Shown one piece after another: positions 56,801-64,000 of a stretch of DNA of 64,000 bases (position 1 is its first letter; every line of letters starts with the position of its first letter). Position numbers and translations under genes: made by a program. Source of the stretch: Roseihalotalea indica. Its GTDB lineage: Bacteria > Bacteroidota > Bacteroidia > Cytophagales > Cyclobacteriaceae. The notes below the pieces were generated by a model. The model was given only the letters and a program-made list of their open reading frames with translations, was not told where the DNA came from and did no database searches. The stretch is from contig NZ_JAINFL010000002.1 of NCBI RefSeq assembly GCF_022458895.1, positions 1-64,000 of the forward strand. The letters run 5' to 3'.

Positions 56801-57406
56801 TAGCCGGTAATTTCCGCCTACATCTGTAACGGTACCAATAGTAGAGTTCTTTACCAGAATGTTTACTCCCGGCATCGGATCACTGTTCTCATCCGTTACC
56901 TTTCCGGTAATGGTTTTATTCAGGTCCGCTTGCTCATCAATACCCTGAGAAGCCAGGGACGCTATCGGTTGAGAAAATGAGCGATTATTAGTTGTAGACT
57001 GGAGCTTCTCACTGTTAATGCGTTTCAGCTCCTTTTTTTCGCTGAAAATGATGTAATACCCATCTTCAATTTTTTTATATCGGAGTTGAAAAGGTTTAAG
57101 GAAAGAAGTCAGCAACTGATCAATGCTGAGGTCACTCCAGCTGTCTGACGATGGGGCTTTTACCACTTTATCTTCTACCGTGTTGATATCATAGCTAAAG
57201 AAGACATCATATTGCGACTCTATTTCAGAGAGCACGCTCTTCAGCGACTTGGTTGTTTCATCCTGCCCGGGGTTGTCGGTTTGGTGCGACGACGGGCCGG
57301 TTAGAGGCGGTAAAGCGGCCAGCTCCTGCGCCGGGAGCTGCGAACAAAGACTGCAAAAAATTGTAAGCAGCCATAATTTAACATAGATTTGTAACGGGTT
57401 CATCAT
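53891..57406 (-). CDS. SusC/RagA-type TonB-dependent transporter 3
   Basis: The protein (1171 residues) has a signal peptide (about 1-26), an STN domain (about 50-120: ESQYDVFFSYDINTVEDK...), a CarboxypepD-like domain (about 165-240), the SusC linker EVVVVGYGTQEKRDVTGAI, a plug (LKDASASAIYGSRAANGV) and a barrel ending VFRLGVSLGF. The STN domain should contact FecR 2, encoded just upstream. The linker and plug resemble SusC2 more than SusC1. Confidence 0.95.
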   Translation of the reverse strand: MMNPLQIYVKLWLLTIFCSLCSQLPAQELAALPPLTGPSSHQTDNPGQDETTKSLKSVLSEIESQYDVFFSYDINTVEDKVVKAPSSDSWSDLSIDQLLTSFLKPFQLRYKKIEDGYYIIFSEKKELKRINSEKLQSTTNNRSFSQPIASLASQGIDEQADLNKTITGKVTDENSDPMPGVNILVKNSTIGTVTDVGGNYRLNAPDTTTTLVFSSIGYATEEVMLGGRTVIDLQMSPDIKALSEVVVVGYGTQEKRDVTGAIASVNSEDIQKIPVTSFDQALQGQVPGVSITQNSGAPGGNVSVRIRGIGTPGSSNEPLYVIDGFPIMNDNLGTSFYNQSNNPLAALNPNDIESIEVLKDASASAIYGSRAANGVVIITTKRGTAGQMKVNFDAYYGLQQATNLPEMLNPMEFATLANEAIINEDFPFPLNPEWSDPASLGTEGTDWLGALFRTAPMQSYNLGVSGGNQLIQGAVSLNYFNQDGIVLGSGFDRFSVRANVDLNVSERFKLGNSLTVSRTITEGVPTNDATHGLITQALARLPTLPIYNDDGSFAGTYGSPTYYSNLDNPIARAHEIENTINKSRVLGTVFAEYTILPGLNWKTNVGADMSFANGSNYLPAVLDRGLYTLQQTAELSVYSHEGLDWVIENTLTYDKSFGSHSLTGLVGYTSQKFDRNYLSSSGNTFVNETIRGLDGSLVDNRTTGGHIVESTLVSYLGRINYSYDDTYLFTASIRRDGSSTFGPDNKWGVFPSFSAGVRLSELGFMQSVSFLDDLKLRGSWGQIGNQSGLSPGSYNTSLSNSNVGHVFGQEPGVGSPGVALQQIGNPALRWETTTQTDFGIDASFFEGKMLLTADYYIKDTEDLLINVPVPATVGSPRSPAVNAGEVRNEGLELALTYRKYSGSFNYSLSGNISFYNNEVLGLGPDGEQIIYGDYKNRTYSKTAKGLPIGSMYGFVMDGIFQNEAEVEAHADQPNAEPGFFRFRDLNDDDVINDEDRTIIGNPFPDFTYGLTGNFSYKSFDLNLFIQGVQGNDVYNRIKSELYDIQGFNNAKQDLMNRWHGEGTSNTIPKLSLAGNNNPNFSPTHSWYVEDGSFVRLRNVQLGYTLPQTVAENAGLSSARVYIGAQNLFTLTKYSGIDPEVGDLNQNVLKSGYDDGNYPQARVFRLGVSLGF

Positions 57407-57440
57407 AATTCTGCAGTTTTAAGTTGAACTTATTGAAGAT

Positions 57441-57487
57441 AACCCTGTCTGGCTCCGGGGTCTGCAAACTGTTGGAGCCAGCGGGGT
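57441..57487 (-). promoter_or_regulatory. Hairpin between FecR 2 and SusC3
   Basis: TGGCTCC and GGAGCCA, extended by AACCC with GGGTT after short internal loops, form a compact hairpin across most of the 81-base gap between FecR 2 and SusC3. There is no T run behind it on the minus strand, so it looks like an attenuator or processing site rather than a full terminator. Confidence 0.5.
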
Positions 57488-58600
57488 TTACTCTTTATGA
57501 AAAATGATCTTTCTTTCCGTTTTGGAAATTCTTATATGATAGATATCCGAAAGGGCGGCCAGTAGCACATCTACATTGTCTGAAGGAAATACCCCTTTCA
57601 GTACTTTTTCGCTTAGTTGCTCATCTTCAAAAACTACTTCTATTCCGTAGGTATCTTTCAGAATCTCAGCTACTTTTTGCAAAGGCACCTCGTCAAAAAT
57701 CAGGTGGTTATTTTTCCAGGAGGCATACACTTCTGGGTTCACCACTTTTCTAACAATCTGATGATCTTGCTGAGAATAGCCGACCATTTCTCCGGGTTCC
57801 ATCACTAATTCATCCTGATCTTCAATCTTCAGTCGCACTTTGCCGGAGCTAAGTACTACTTCGGTTTTTTCTCGCCGGGTATTTACATTAAACTGGGTGC
57901 CCACTACTTCTATATCCAGTGCGTCGGTGTGTACTACAAATTTGATCAGATTGTCGTTGTCCGGGTTATCGGAGGTTGGTGCTATACCTTGCCGTTGGGC
58001 TATTTCCTGTACATGAAAGTAGGCTTCGCCGGTTAGCCATACCTCGCGGGTGTTTTCTGTTTGCCAATTGGCGCTAAACCGCAGCGAAGAGTTACCATTT
58101 AGTAATATTTCGGAGCTGTCGGGCAGTACCACTGTTTTTGTTTCGCCATACGCGGTGCGATACGAAACATCAGTATTCTGATACTGGGTGATGAAGAAAT
58201 AGACGATGCTTGCCACGAACAGGGTTCCGGCAAAAGCCGCCGCTAGGCTGGTCCATCTACCCAGAAAGGCTTGCTTTGAGGCAAAGCTACGGTGAGCTTC
58301 TGGGTTTGTATTGGGTTTATCCTGGCTAGCAGGTATTTCCAATGCCTTTTCCCGGTCTTTTTGAAGAGTGGCCTTGATCCTATATAATATTTTCTCGTCA
58401 TCTATTTCAGCCTCGGGGGTTTTCTCGAAATCAATAGAACGAACTATTAACTGAGCCTGGGTGATGAGTTCTTTTTTCTCAGGGTGCTCCATCAACCATG
58501 TTTGCCAGAACAGGTTCGTTGCCGGAGTAGGGGTAGCGGCCCATTCACAAAAGTAAGGGTCACTTAAAAGATCAGCCAGGGTAAACTTTGAATAGTTCAT
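57488..58600 (-). CDS. FecR-family anti-sigma factor 2
   Basis: A 370-residue anti-sigma protein with an N-terminal cytoplasmic part, one membrane helix (about 113-133, LAAAFAGTLFVASIVYFFI), the FecR domain (TAYGETKTVVLPDSSEILLNG, then EVWLTGEAYFHV) and a C-terminal domain ending KTERKIIFHKE. It is the partner of sigma factor 2 and receives the signal from SusC3. Confidence 0.93.
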   Translation of the reverse strand: MNYSKFTLADLLSDPYFCEWAATPTPATNLFWQTWLMEHPEKKELITQAQLIVRSIDFEKTPEAEIDDEKILYRIKATLQKDREKALEIPASQDKPNTNPEAHRSFASKQAFLGRWTSLAAAFAGTLFVASIVYFFITQYQNTDVSYRTAYGETKTVVLPDSSEILLNGNSSLRFSANWQTENTREVWLTGEAYFHVQEIAQRQGIAPTSDNPDNDNLIKFVVHTDALDIEVVGTQFNVNTRREKTEVVLSSGKVRLKIEDQDELVMEPGEMVGYSQQDHQIVRKVVNPEVYASWKNNHLIFDEVPLQKVAEILKDTYGIEVVFEDEQLSEKVLKGVFPSDNVDVLLAALSDIYHIRISKTERKIIFHKE

Positions 58601-58861
58601 AGAGCATTGTAAGGCTGTTGATTAACCTATTTATTATAAAGGGGTGGGGTTGGCTGGTTTTACATCAAAAGTTTTAATCTTTTTTTAATTTTCTCAATAC
58701 GAAAGCGCAACACTAAATAGCACTATTAGATCTTTAGCCAGGATATGCCTTAGCAGGCCATGCGTATGGCTTGGCCATGTGCCCACGCTGGGGCTTAAAG
58801 GTTAGGAAAGTGGGTTGCCTTTTTCAGGCAAAGGATAGGTTGTGAGAAATGATAAGAAAGC

Positions 58862-59518
58862 CTAACCGCATACCATCAGTAGCAGCAGGTATACAAGTTT
58901 GGTGTTTTCTTTAAGCGTATCTAGTGCGCGGTAAATAAGGTTGTAGGTGGAGCGCACGCTCAGTTTCATAATAGAAGACACTTCCTCATAGCTTAGATCA
59001 TCGTAAAACTTTAAGGTAATGGCTTCTTTTTGCCGTCGGGTTAAGCTGTTTACGGCTTGCAGCAGTGCTTCCCGCTGCTCTTGTGAAATTTCCCGAGTGA
59101 TCTGATCAGACTCGCAGGAAAAAATAATTTCAAAGTTATAATTACTCGGAACGTTGCCATCAAAGGGGAGGCGGCGTTTCTGAACCAGGCTTTTAATAAT
59201 TTTTCGCCGTAAAGCCTTATACAGGTAAAATTTTACCGATGAGGCCTGCCCAATACTTTCTCGTCTTCGCCAAAGCTCTACAAACATATCGTGTATACTG
59301 TCTTCAATCAGCTCTTTGTCAGAGGTGATTCGCTCGCCATAGTGGTATAGGTCGTGGATATATTGCCTGTAAATTGCGGTTAGTGCTGCCTCGTCACCTT
59401 GCTTAAATGCACTCCAAAGCCCAAATACTGCATCTTCTGCCGTTTGAGTAGCGTCCTTTTTGTTCGATACTATCCGATCATCCCTAATAGTTAGATTGGG
59501 ATTATGATGGTGAATCAT
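58862..59518 (-). CDS. ECF RNA polymerase sigma factor 2
   Basis: The protein (218 residues) has sigma region 2 (AFKQGDEAALTAIYRQYIHD...EDSIHDMFVELWRRRE) and region 4 (LTRRQKEAITLKFYDDLSYEEVSSIMKLSVRSTYNLIYRAL). It starts with ATG and a polar N-terminal extension of about 30 residues. It ends in the hydrophobic run LVYLLLLMVCG. It is transcribed leftward with FecR 2 and SusC3. Confidence 0.93.
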   Translation of the reverse strand: MIHHHNPNLTIRDDRIVSNKKDATQTAEDAVFGLWSAFKQGDEAALTAIYRQYIHDLYHYGERITSDKELIEDSIHDMFVELWRRRESIGQASSVKFYLYKALRRKIIKSLVQKRRLPFDGNVPSNYNFEIIFSCESDQITREISQEQREALLQAVNSLTRRQKEAITLKFYDDLSYEEVSSIMKLSVRSTYNLIYRALDTLKENTKLVYLLLLMVCG

Positions 59519-59787
59519 AAAAATAACCTTACTTATAAAAGTATAATTACAATAAAATTACTAGGCAGGTCTTATTATGTAATTTTTTTAAAGAATAGAC
59601 AATTTATCATTAATTCGATGATAAACAAAAAAAATAAATAGTATCTGAGCCTTGAGTTCATTCCTTATTCATAGAAAGAGTGCTCTAAGAAATAAAATTG
59701 AAAAATAAATGCTCAAAGAAAGGAAAAGTGCAAAAATTTGATTGTGAGCTTATAAATCTGTATTCTTAATATAAAAAGCATACTAGC
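59519..59787. promoter_or_regulatory. Divergent promoter region of two sigma factor genes
   Basis: A 269-base AT-rich stretch between two sigma genes transcribed away from each other. It must hold both promoters. No exact TAnnTTTG box was found. A-rich tracts near both starts are common in Bacteroidota 5' regions. Confidence 0.6.
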
Positions 59788-60426
59788 TTGCAAAATGGAG
59801 GTCAACATATCGATGATCAGGCCATCTGGCTTCAAATAATTCGGGGAAACGAACTGGCGTTGGCCCAGCTGTATGATCTTTACGTAGACGTGCTCTATAG
59901 TTACGGGCGAAAGATTACCTATAAATCTGAGATTATTGAAGACGCTATTCAGGATTTGCTGACTGAAATCTGGTATCGTCGGGAAAAGCTGAGTGTCCCC
60001 AACTCAGTGAAAGCCTATATGCTGCGGGCTTTTCGGCGTACTCTGCTGAAGCAACTGTATCAGTATAAACGCATTTCTTTCACTGGCGAATACTTGCCAG
60101 TAGGTGAGGACGACGATCATCAGTATCTGCATACCCAGATTCTGTCCGAAATTGAGTCGGAATTTAAAACGGACCTTCAGCAGGCTATGGCAATGCTCAG
60201 CCAGAAAGAGCAGGAAGCCATTACGTTACGGTATACCGAAAACCTCAGCCATGACGAGATTGCTTCTATTATGGGCATTAAAAAGCAGACTTTATACAAT
60301 CTGCTGCACAATGCCATTCAAAAGCTCACTGCTTCTATGAAAAACAAATACCCGTCAGATGGAGTGTTCACTCCCTTTGCTATTACTCTCTTTTTGCTCT
60401 CCGAAATGTTTGAGGTCCCTGTTTAA
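59788..60426 (+). CDS. ECF RNA polymerase sigma factor 3
   Basis: The protein (212 residues) is a clear relative of sigma factor 2 (shared pattern ALxxLYxxYVxxLYxYGxxIT and EDAIQDLLTEIWYRRE). Region 4 reads LSQKEQEAITLRYTENLSHDEIASIMGIKKQTLYNLLHNA. It begins with TTG: no ATG occurs in frame between the upstream stop and residue 78, deep inside region 2. The C terminus, FAITLFLLSEMFEVPV, is hydrophobic. Confidence 0.9.
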   Translation: MQNGGQHIDDQAIWLQIIRGNELALAQLYDLYVDVLYSYGRKITYKSEIIEDAIQDLLTEIWYRREKLSVPNSVKAYMLRAFRRTLLKQLYQYKRISFTGEYLPVGEDDDHQYLHTQILSEIESEFKTDLQQAMAMLSQKEQEAITLRYTENLSHDEIASIMGIKKQTLYNLLHNAIQKLTASMKNKYPSDGVFTPFAITLFLLSEMFEVPV

Positions 60427-60576
60427 ACGCTTACAATCCATAGTGTTGTTGGTTAAATGATATTGCGGTAAAATTGCCTTTTATTAAAAATGTCATAAAA
60501 AAGAAAAATATTTTCCGTTGATACAGTAGTTTTCATAATTAACTGCTTCTGGTAGTATAGGTCAGCCTACACAACC

Positions 60577-61620
60577 ATGAGCAGACAAGAAATCCTCACT
60601 AGCCTTTTACTGGATGATACCTTCCGTGCCTGGGTGCTGTCTGATGGGCAGGAACATAGCCAGCATTGGGAGCAATGGCGGTTTGTGCATTCCGAAGATA
60701 TTGAATTGCTGGAAGAGGCCCGGGAGATCTTATTGGAGTGGCAGGCAGACCAGGAAAAACTACCTGATAATCGAAAAGAAGTTCTCCGGCAGAAAATTCT
60801 GACTATTGCTCAGTCAGAGCGTACCGCGTACGCTCATCCGCGTAAGCCCTGGGCGGAAAATCCGGTGTGGATGTGGGCAAGAATTGCTGCGGCAGTCAGC
60901 ATCGTAGTAATTGGAAGCTTGTTATTGTATACCCGGGTAGGCGATCAGCCCGAAGCAAGACGCTATGCTACCACCTTCGGAGAGATCAAAACGTTCAGGT
61001 TACCCGATAGCTCTCAGGTGACGCTCAACGGAAATTCTTCTCTACAATATCAATACAATAAAAAGCAAACCTCTGGCTCTCGCGAAGTGTGGCTAACCGG
61101 CGAAGCTTTCTTTGAAGTAAGCAAGCAGCGAGTTACTACCCAAAGTGGTGAGCCGCAAGATGTAAAGTTTATTGTCCATACTGATAACCTATCCGTGCAG
61201 GTGCTGGGTACCCGGTTTAACGTGCGGCATCGTCGCGATCAAACTCAGGTAGTGTTGGAAGAAGGTAGTGTACAATTACAACTACCAGAGCAAACTCAGG
61301 CTCTGCTAATGTCGCCCGATGAACTGGTAGAGGTACATAAAGGAACCAGTCAGATAAACCAGAAACCGGTCAGAGCCAACGATTATATCGCCTGGAAAGA
61401 AGGAGTGATTCATTTTGAAGGAGCCTCTTTTGAGGAGATCAACCGGGTTCTGGAAGATAACTACGATATCACCCTGTATTTTGAAAAACAGGAGCAGGCC
61501 GAAGCCATTAATCTGCAAGGAACATTCCCGGCCAACCACATTGACATTCTGCTCGAGGCTATTGCCAATGTAACGCATACAACCATCAACAAAAAGGGTA
61601 ACATGATCATATATCAGTAA
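60577..61620 (+). CDS. FecR-family anti-sigma factor 3
   Basis: The protein (347 residues) has a cytoplasmic head, a membrane helix (about 92-114, WMWARIAAAVSIVVIGSLLLY), the FecR domain (TTFGEIKTFRLPDSSQVTLNG, then REVWLTGEAFFEVSK) and the C-terminal domain ending NKKGNMIIYQ. It is the likely partner of sigma factor 3 and SusC4. Confidence 0.93.
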   Translation: MSRQEILTSLLLDDTFRAWVLSDGQEHSQHWEQWRFVHSEDIELLEEAREILLEWQADQEKLPDNRKEVLRQKILTIAQSERTAYAHPRKPWAENPVWMWARIAAAVSIVVIGSLLLYTRVGDQPEARRYATTFGEIKTFRLPDSSQVTLNGNSSLQYQYNKKQTSGSREVWLTGEAFFEVSKQRVTTQSGEPQDVKFIVHTDNLSVQVLGTRFNVRHRRDQTQVVLEEGSVQLQLPEQTQALLMSPDELVEVHKGTSQINQKPVRANDYIAWKEGVIHFEGASFEEINRVLEDNYDITLYFEKQEQAEAINLQGTFPANHIDILLEAIANVTHTTINKKGNMIIYQ

Positions 61621-61678
61621 TATCTACTCCCTTATGGCATAGGGAGATGAAAACAGCAACTACTCTAAATACAATAAC

Positions 61679-64000
61679 ATGAAAAACTACTGTAGCTACC
61701 TAAGCCGGGCCTGGTTGGTGTTGCTTTGCCTACTATTGCCCTACCTGTCACATGCCCAGCAACTGGCCTTTAAGGGTACTAGTCCATCTGGAGATGTTAC
61801 TGACCAGCAGAAAGGCACCAGCCTTACGTTGGTGTTGCAGAAAATAGAAAAAACATACCACGTAAACTTCTATTACCAGGTGCAGGATGTGGAAGACAAG
61901 TATGTCGACCAGACCGTTCAGATTAAGGGTCAGAAAGATTTGAAAACCACCCTGGCAGAGGTGCTGGAGAAATTTTCGCTCGATTACAAAAAAGTAAGCG
62001 ACGACTACTATTATGTTTTCAAGAAAGATGTCGAGGAACTGCCGGAAAAGCTAAAGAAAAGCAGTTTCTCAGGCAGTGTTCAAGCCGCTCCAGACGAAGC
62101 GCAGAATATTTTGGCCTCGTTATCCGGATTTAACGTAGACGAACGAGCTTCTGTGATGGAGCAAACCATCACCGGGCAAATAATAGATCTGGAAAATAAT
62201 GAGCCTCTACCCGGAGTCAATGTGTTTGCGGCCGGAACCACCACTGGTACGGTAACGGATATTGACGGCAATTACCGGATTACAGTAGGTGATGATGTGA
62301 CTACCTTAATATTTTCTTCAGTAGGCTATACTACGGAAGAGGTGGCTATTAATGGACGGTCTGTCATCAACATATCAATGGCTCCGGATATTCAGGCATT
62401 AAGCGAAGTAGTGGTTACGGCTTTAGGTATTGAGCGGGAAGCTAAATCGCTGGGGTATGCCACGGCAAAAGTAGAGCCGGAAAAGTTCACCGTAAATCGT
62501 ACTCCCAATTTTGCCAACTCCCTGCAAGGCAAAGTAGCGGGAGTGAATATCACCGGATTAGGCTCCGGTCCGCAGGGCAGTAGTAAAATCCGTATCCGCG
62601 GAATCTCCTCGTTTGGCGGCGATAATTCTCCGCTGATTGTGGTGAACGGGGTGCCGATTGATAACTCAAACTTTGGTGCCCGGGGTGAGTTTTCTGAGCG
62701 CGGCTCCAACCGTACTTCCGATAGCGGTGATGGGCTGAGCAGCATTAACCCGGATGATATCACCTCCATGAACATCCTGAAGGGAGCGGCGGCCTCCGCC
62801 CTCTACGGTTCCCGGGCTAAGGATGGGGTCATTATGATCACCACTCGCAACCGGGCCGCCGGTACCGGGGTACAACTGCAATACAATACCAACTACACTG
62901 TAGACGTACCGCTGGATTTTACCGATTATCAGTATGAATACGGGCAGGGAGAAGGCGGCGTGCGGCCTACCTCGCCCCGGCCGGTTTCTGGAGTATGGAG
63001 CTTTGGAGAGAGGTTTGCGCCGGGTATGACCCAGATTTTGTTTGATGGCATCGAGGTTCCCTACGTTCCTCAGCGCAATAAGATCCGAGATTATTATCGA
63101 AATGGCTCCACCTTCGCCAATACGGTGACGATCTCATCCGGCAGCGAGTACGGCGGCTTTAGCCTGTCGGTTTCTAATATGGATAGCAAGGCTATTCTGC
63201 CGGGTTCTAACTACAACCGCAAAACCATCAACCTGGGCTTTACCCAAACCCTGGCTAATAAGCTGACCATTTCTGGTAATGTGAATTACTCTCGGGAAGA
63301 CCGGAAGAACCCACCCAACATTGCCGAGCAGGACTACAGCCCGGTGGTTATCTACACCCTGGCTACTTCCATGCCGCTGGACCTGCTGGAAGAATATGCC
63401 TTTGATGAGAATGGAGATGAGTTTCCATATTCCCGCTTTACCAACCGTACCAACCCATACTTTGCCTTGTCTCGCTTTGAGAACAATATGAAAGACCGCA
63501 TTTATGGAAACCTGACTGCCAAGTACAACTTTACCGACTGGCTGTATTTGCAGGCTCGTATAGGCCAGGACTACTACATGCGGGATCAGGATTATAACCT
63601 GCCTACTGGCTCTCAGCGGCAATCGTCTCCGCCGCCGGGGCTAGTCAATGGCGAGTATGTACAAGATCAACTCCGCTTCCGGGAAATTAATGCCGACTTT
63701 TTAGTAGGGCTTAATAAAGCTTTTGGCGACTTTGAACTGAACCTGAATCTGGGGGGCAACCAAATGTATCGCCGCTCCAACCGGAATAACATCCTGGCCG
63801 AGCTGTTCTACACTCGCGACAAATACACCATAGAAAACGCCAGCAAAGTAAGCCCTCAGTATTCTATCTCTGAGCGGCAGGTCAACTCATTGTATGGTTC
63901 GGCCGAGATCTCATACAAAGGATTCGCCTACCTGAACGCTACCACCCGTAACGACTGGTTCTCTACTTTATCACCTGAGAATCGCAGTATCCTCTACCCT
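61679..64000 (+). CDS. SusC/RagA-type TonB-dependent transporter 4, cut by window end
   Basis: The frame is open from ATG 61679 to the last base (774 codons). It begins with a signal peptide (MKNYCSYLSRAWLVLLCLLL to about residue 26, SHAQQ), an STN domain (LQKIEKTYHVNFYYQVQDV), a CarboxypepD-like domain from about residue 163 (TITGQIIDLENNEPLPGVN), the linker EVVVTALGIEREAKSLGYA, and the plug (MNILKGAAASALYGSRAKDG). The linker and plug resemble SusC1. The rest of the barrel and any SusD lie beyond the window. Confidence 0.93.
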   Translation, partial: MKNYCSYLSRAWLVLLCLLLPYLSHAQQLAFKGTSPSGDVTDQQKGTSLTLVLQKIEKTYHVNFYYQVQDVEDKYVDQTVQIKGQKDLKTTLAEVLEKFSLDYKKVSDDYYYVFKKDVEELPEKLKKSSFSGSVQAAPDEAQNILASLSGFNVDERASVMEQTITGQIIDLENNEPLPGVNVFAAGTTTGTVTDIDGNYRITVGDDVTTLIFSSVGYTTEEVAINGRSVINISMAPDIQALSEVVVTALGIEREAKSLGYATAKVEPEKFTVNRTPNFANSLQGKVAGVNITGLGSGPQGSSKIRIRGISSFGGDNSPLIVVNGVPIDNSNFGARGEFSERGSNRTSDSGDGLSSINPDDITSMNILKGAAASALYGSRAKDGVIMITTRNRAAGTGVQLQYNTNYTVDVPLDFTDYQYEYGQGEGGVRPTSPRPVSGVWSFGERFAPGMTQILFDGIEVPYVPQRNKIRDYYRNGSTFANTVTISSGSEYGGFSLSVSNMDSKAILPGSNYNRKTINLGFTQTLANKLTISGNVNYSREDRKNPPNIAEQDYSPVVIYTLATSMPLDLLEEYAFDENGDEFPYSRFTNRTNPYFALSRFENNMKDRIYGNLTAKYNFTDWLYLQARIGQDYYMRDQDYNLPTGSQRQSSPPPGLVNGEYVQDQLRFREINADFLVGLNKAFGDFELNLNLGGNQMYRRSNRNNILAELFYTRDKYTIENASKVSPQYSISERQVNSLYGSAEISYKGFAYLNATTRNDWFSTLSPENRSILYP

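Overview
The window looks like chromosomal DNA of a Bacteroidota bacterium of the Cytophagales type. Evidence: four SusC-type TonB transporters (one cut by the window end), three SusD-type lipoproteins, three ECF sigma/FecR pairs, a type IX secretion tail on a surface esterase, an S46 dipeptidyl-peptidase, and genes that mostly lack Shine-Dalgarno sites. No phage, IS element, CRISPR array or tRNA was recognised. All assignments come from reading the sequence and recalling protein families; no search was run.

Layout. Positions 1-82 are the 3' end of a 5S rRNA with its terminator. An AT-rich stretch follows, with a secreted multidomain esterase (768-3161). From 3.7 to 27.3 kb the window is housekeeping: a glucuronokinase-like kinase next to GalU, a redoxin, a phosphopantetheinyl transferase, a WD40 protein, a DivIVA-folB-ChaN run, Nudix and IscA-like proteins, a tight six-gene operon (YkvA to MazG-like, including dtd), an isoaspartyl peptidase, an AsmA protein, an S46 peptidase, an MscS channel, typA and an EF-G paralogue.

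From 27.5 to 44.1 kb lies a carbohydrate-utilisation locus that appears dedicated to hexuronates: sigma, FecR, SusC1, SusD1, two mannonate-dehydratase-like proteins, a FecR remnant, SusC2, SusD2, a YhcH/YiaL-family protein and an RraA-like aldolase. All four enzymes carry export signals (Tat or Sec), which is unusual because their well-known relatives are cytoplasmic. The locus appears to have grown by a duplication that copied the end of FecR, a structured leader and the start of SusC. It is bracketed by two identical 40-bp copies of a palindrome.

From 44.1 to 48.9 kb there are accessory genes: an unknown secreted protein, a MetR-like LysR regulator, a beta-helix protein and a PepSY membrane protein. 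From 49.5 kb to the end, two further sigma/FecR/SusC systems stand head to head. The leftward one runs sigma, FecR, SusC3, SusD3, a Tat-exported nitrilase-family amidase and a DUF5060/DUF4038 glycosidase-like protein. The rightward one runs sigma, FecR and SusC4, and is cut by the window end.

The most interesting material is the apparently exported hexuronate pathway, its duplicated and conserved leader, its flanking palindromes, and the kinase/GalU pair that could salvage free glucuronate into UDP-glucuronate.
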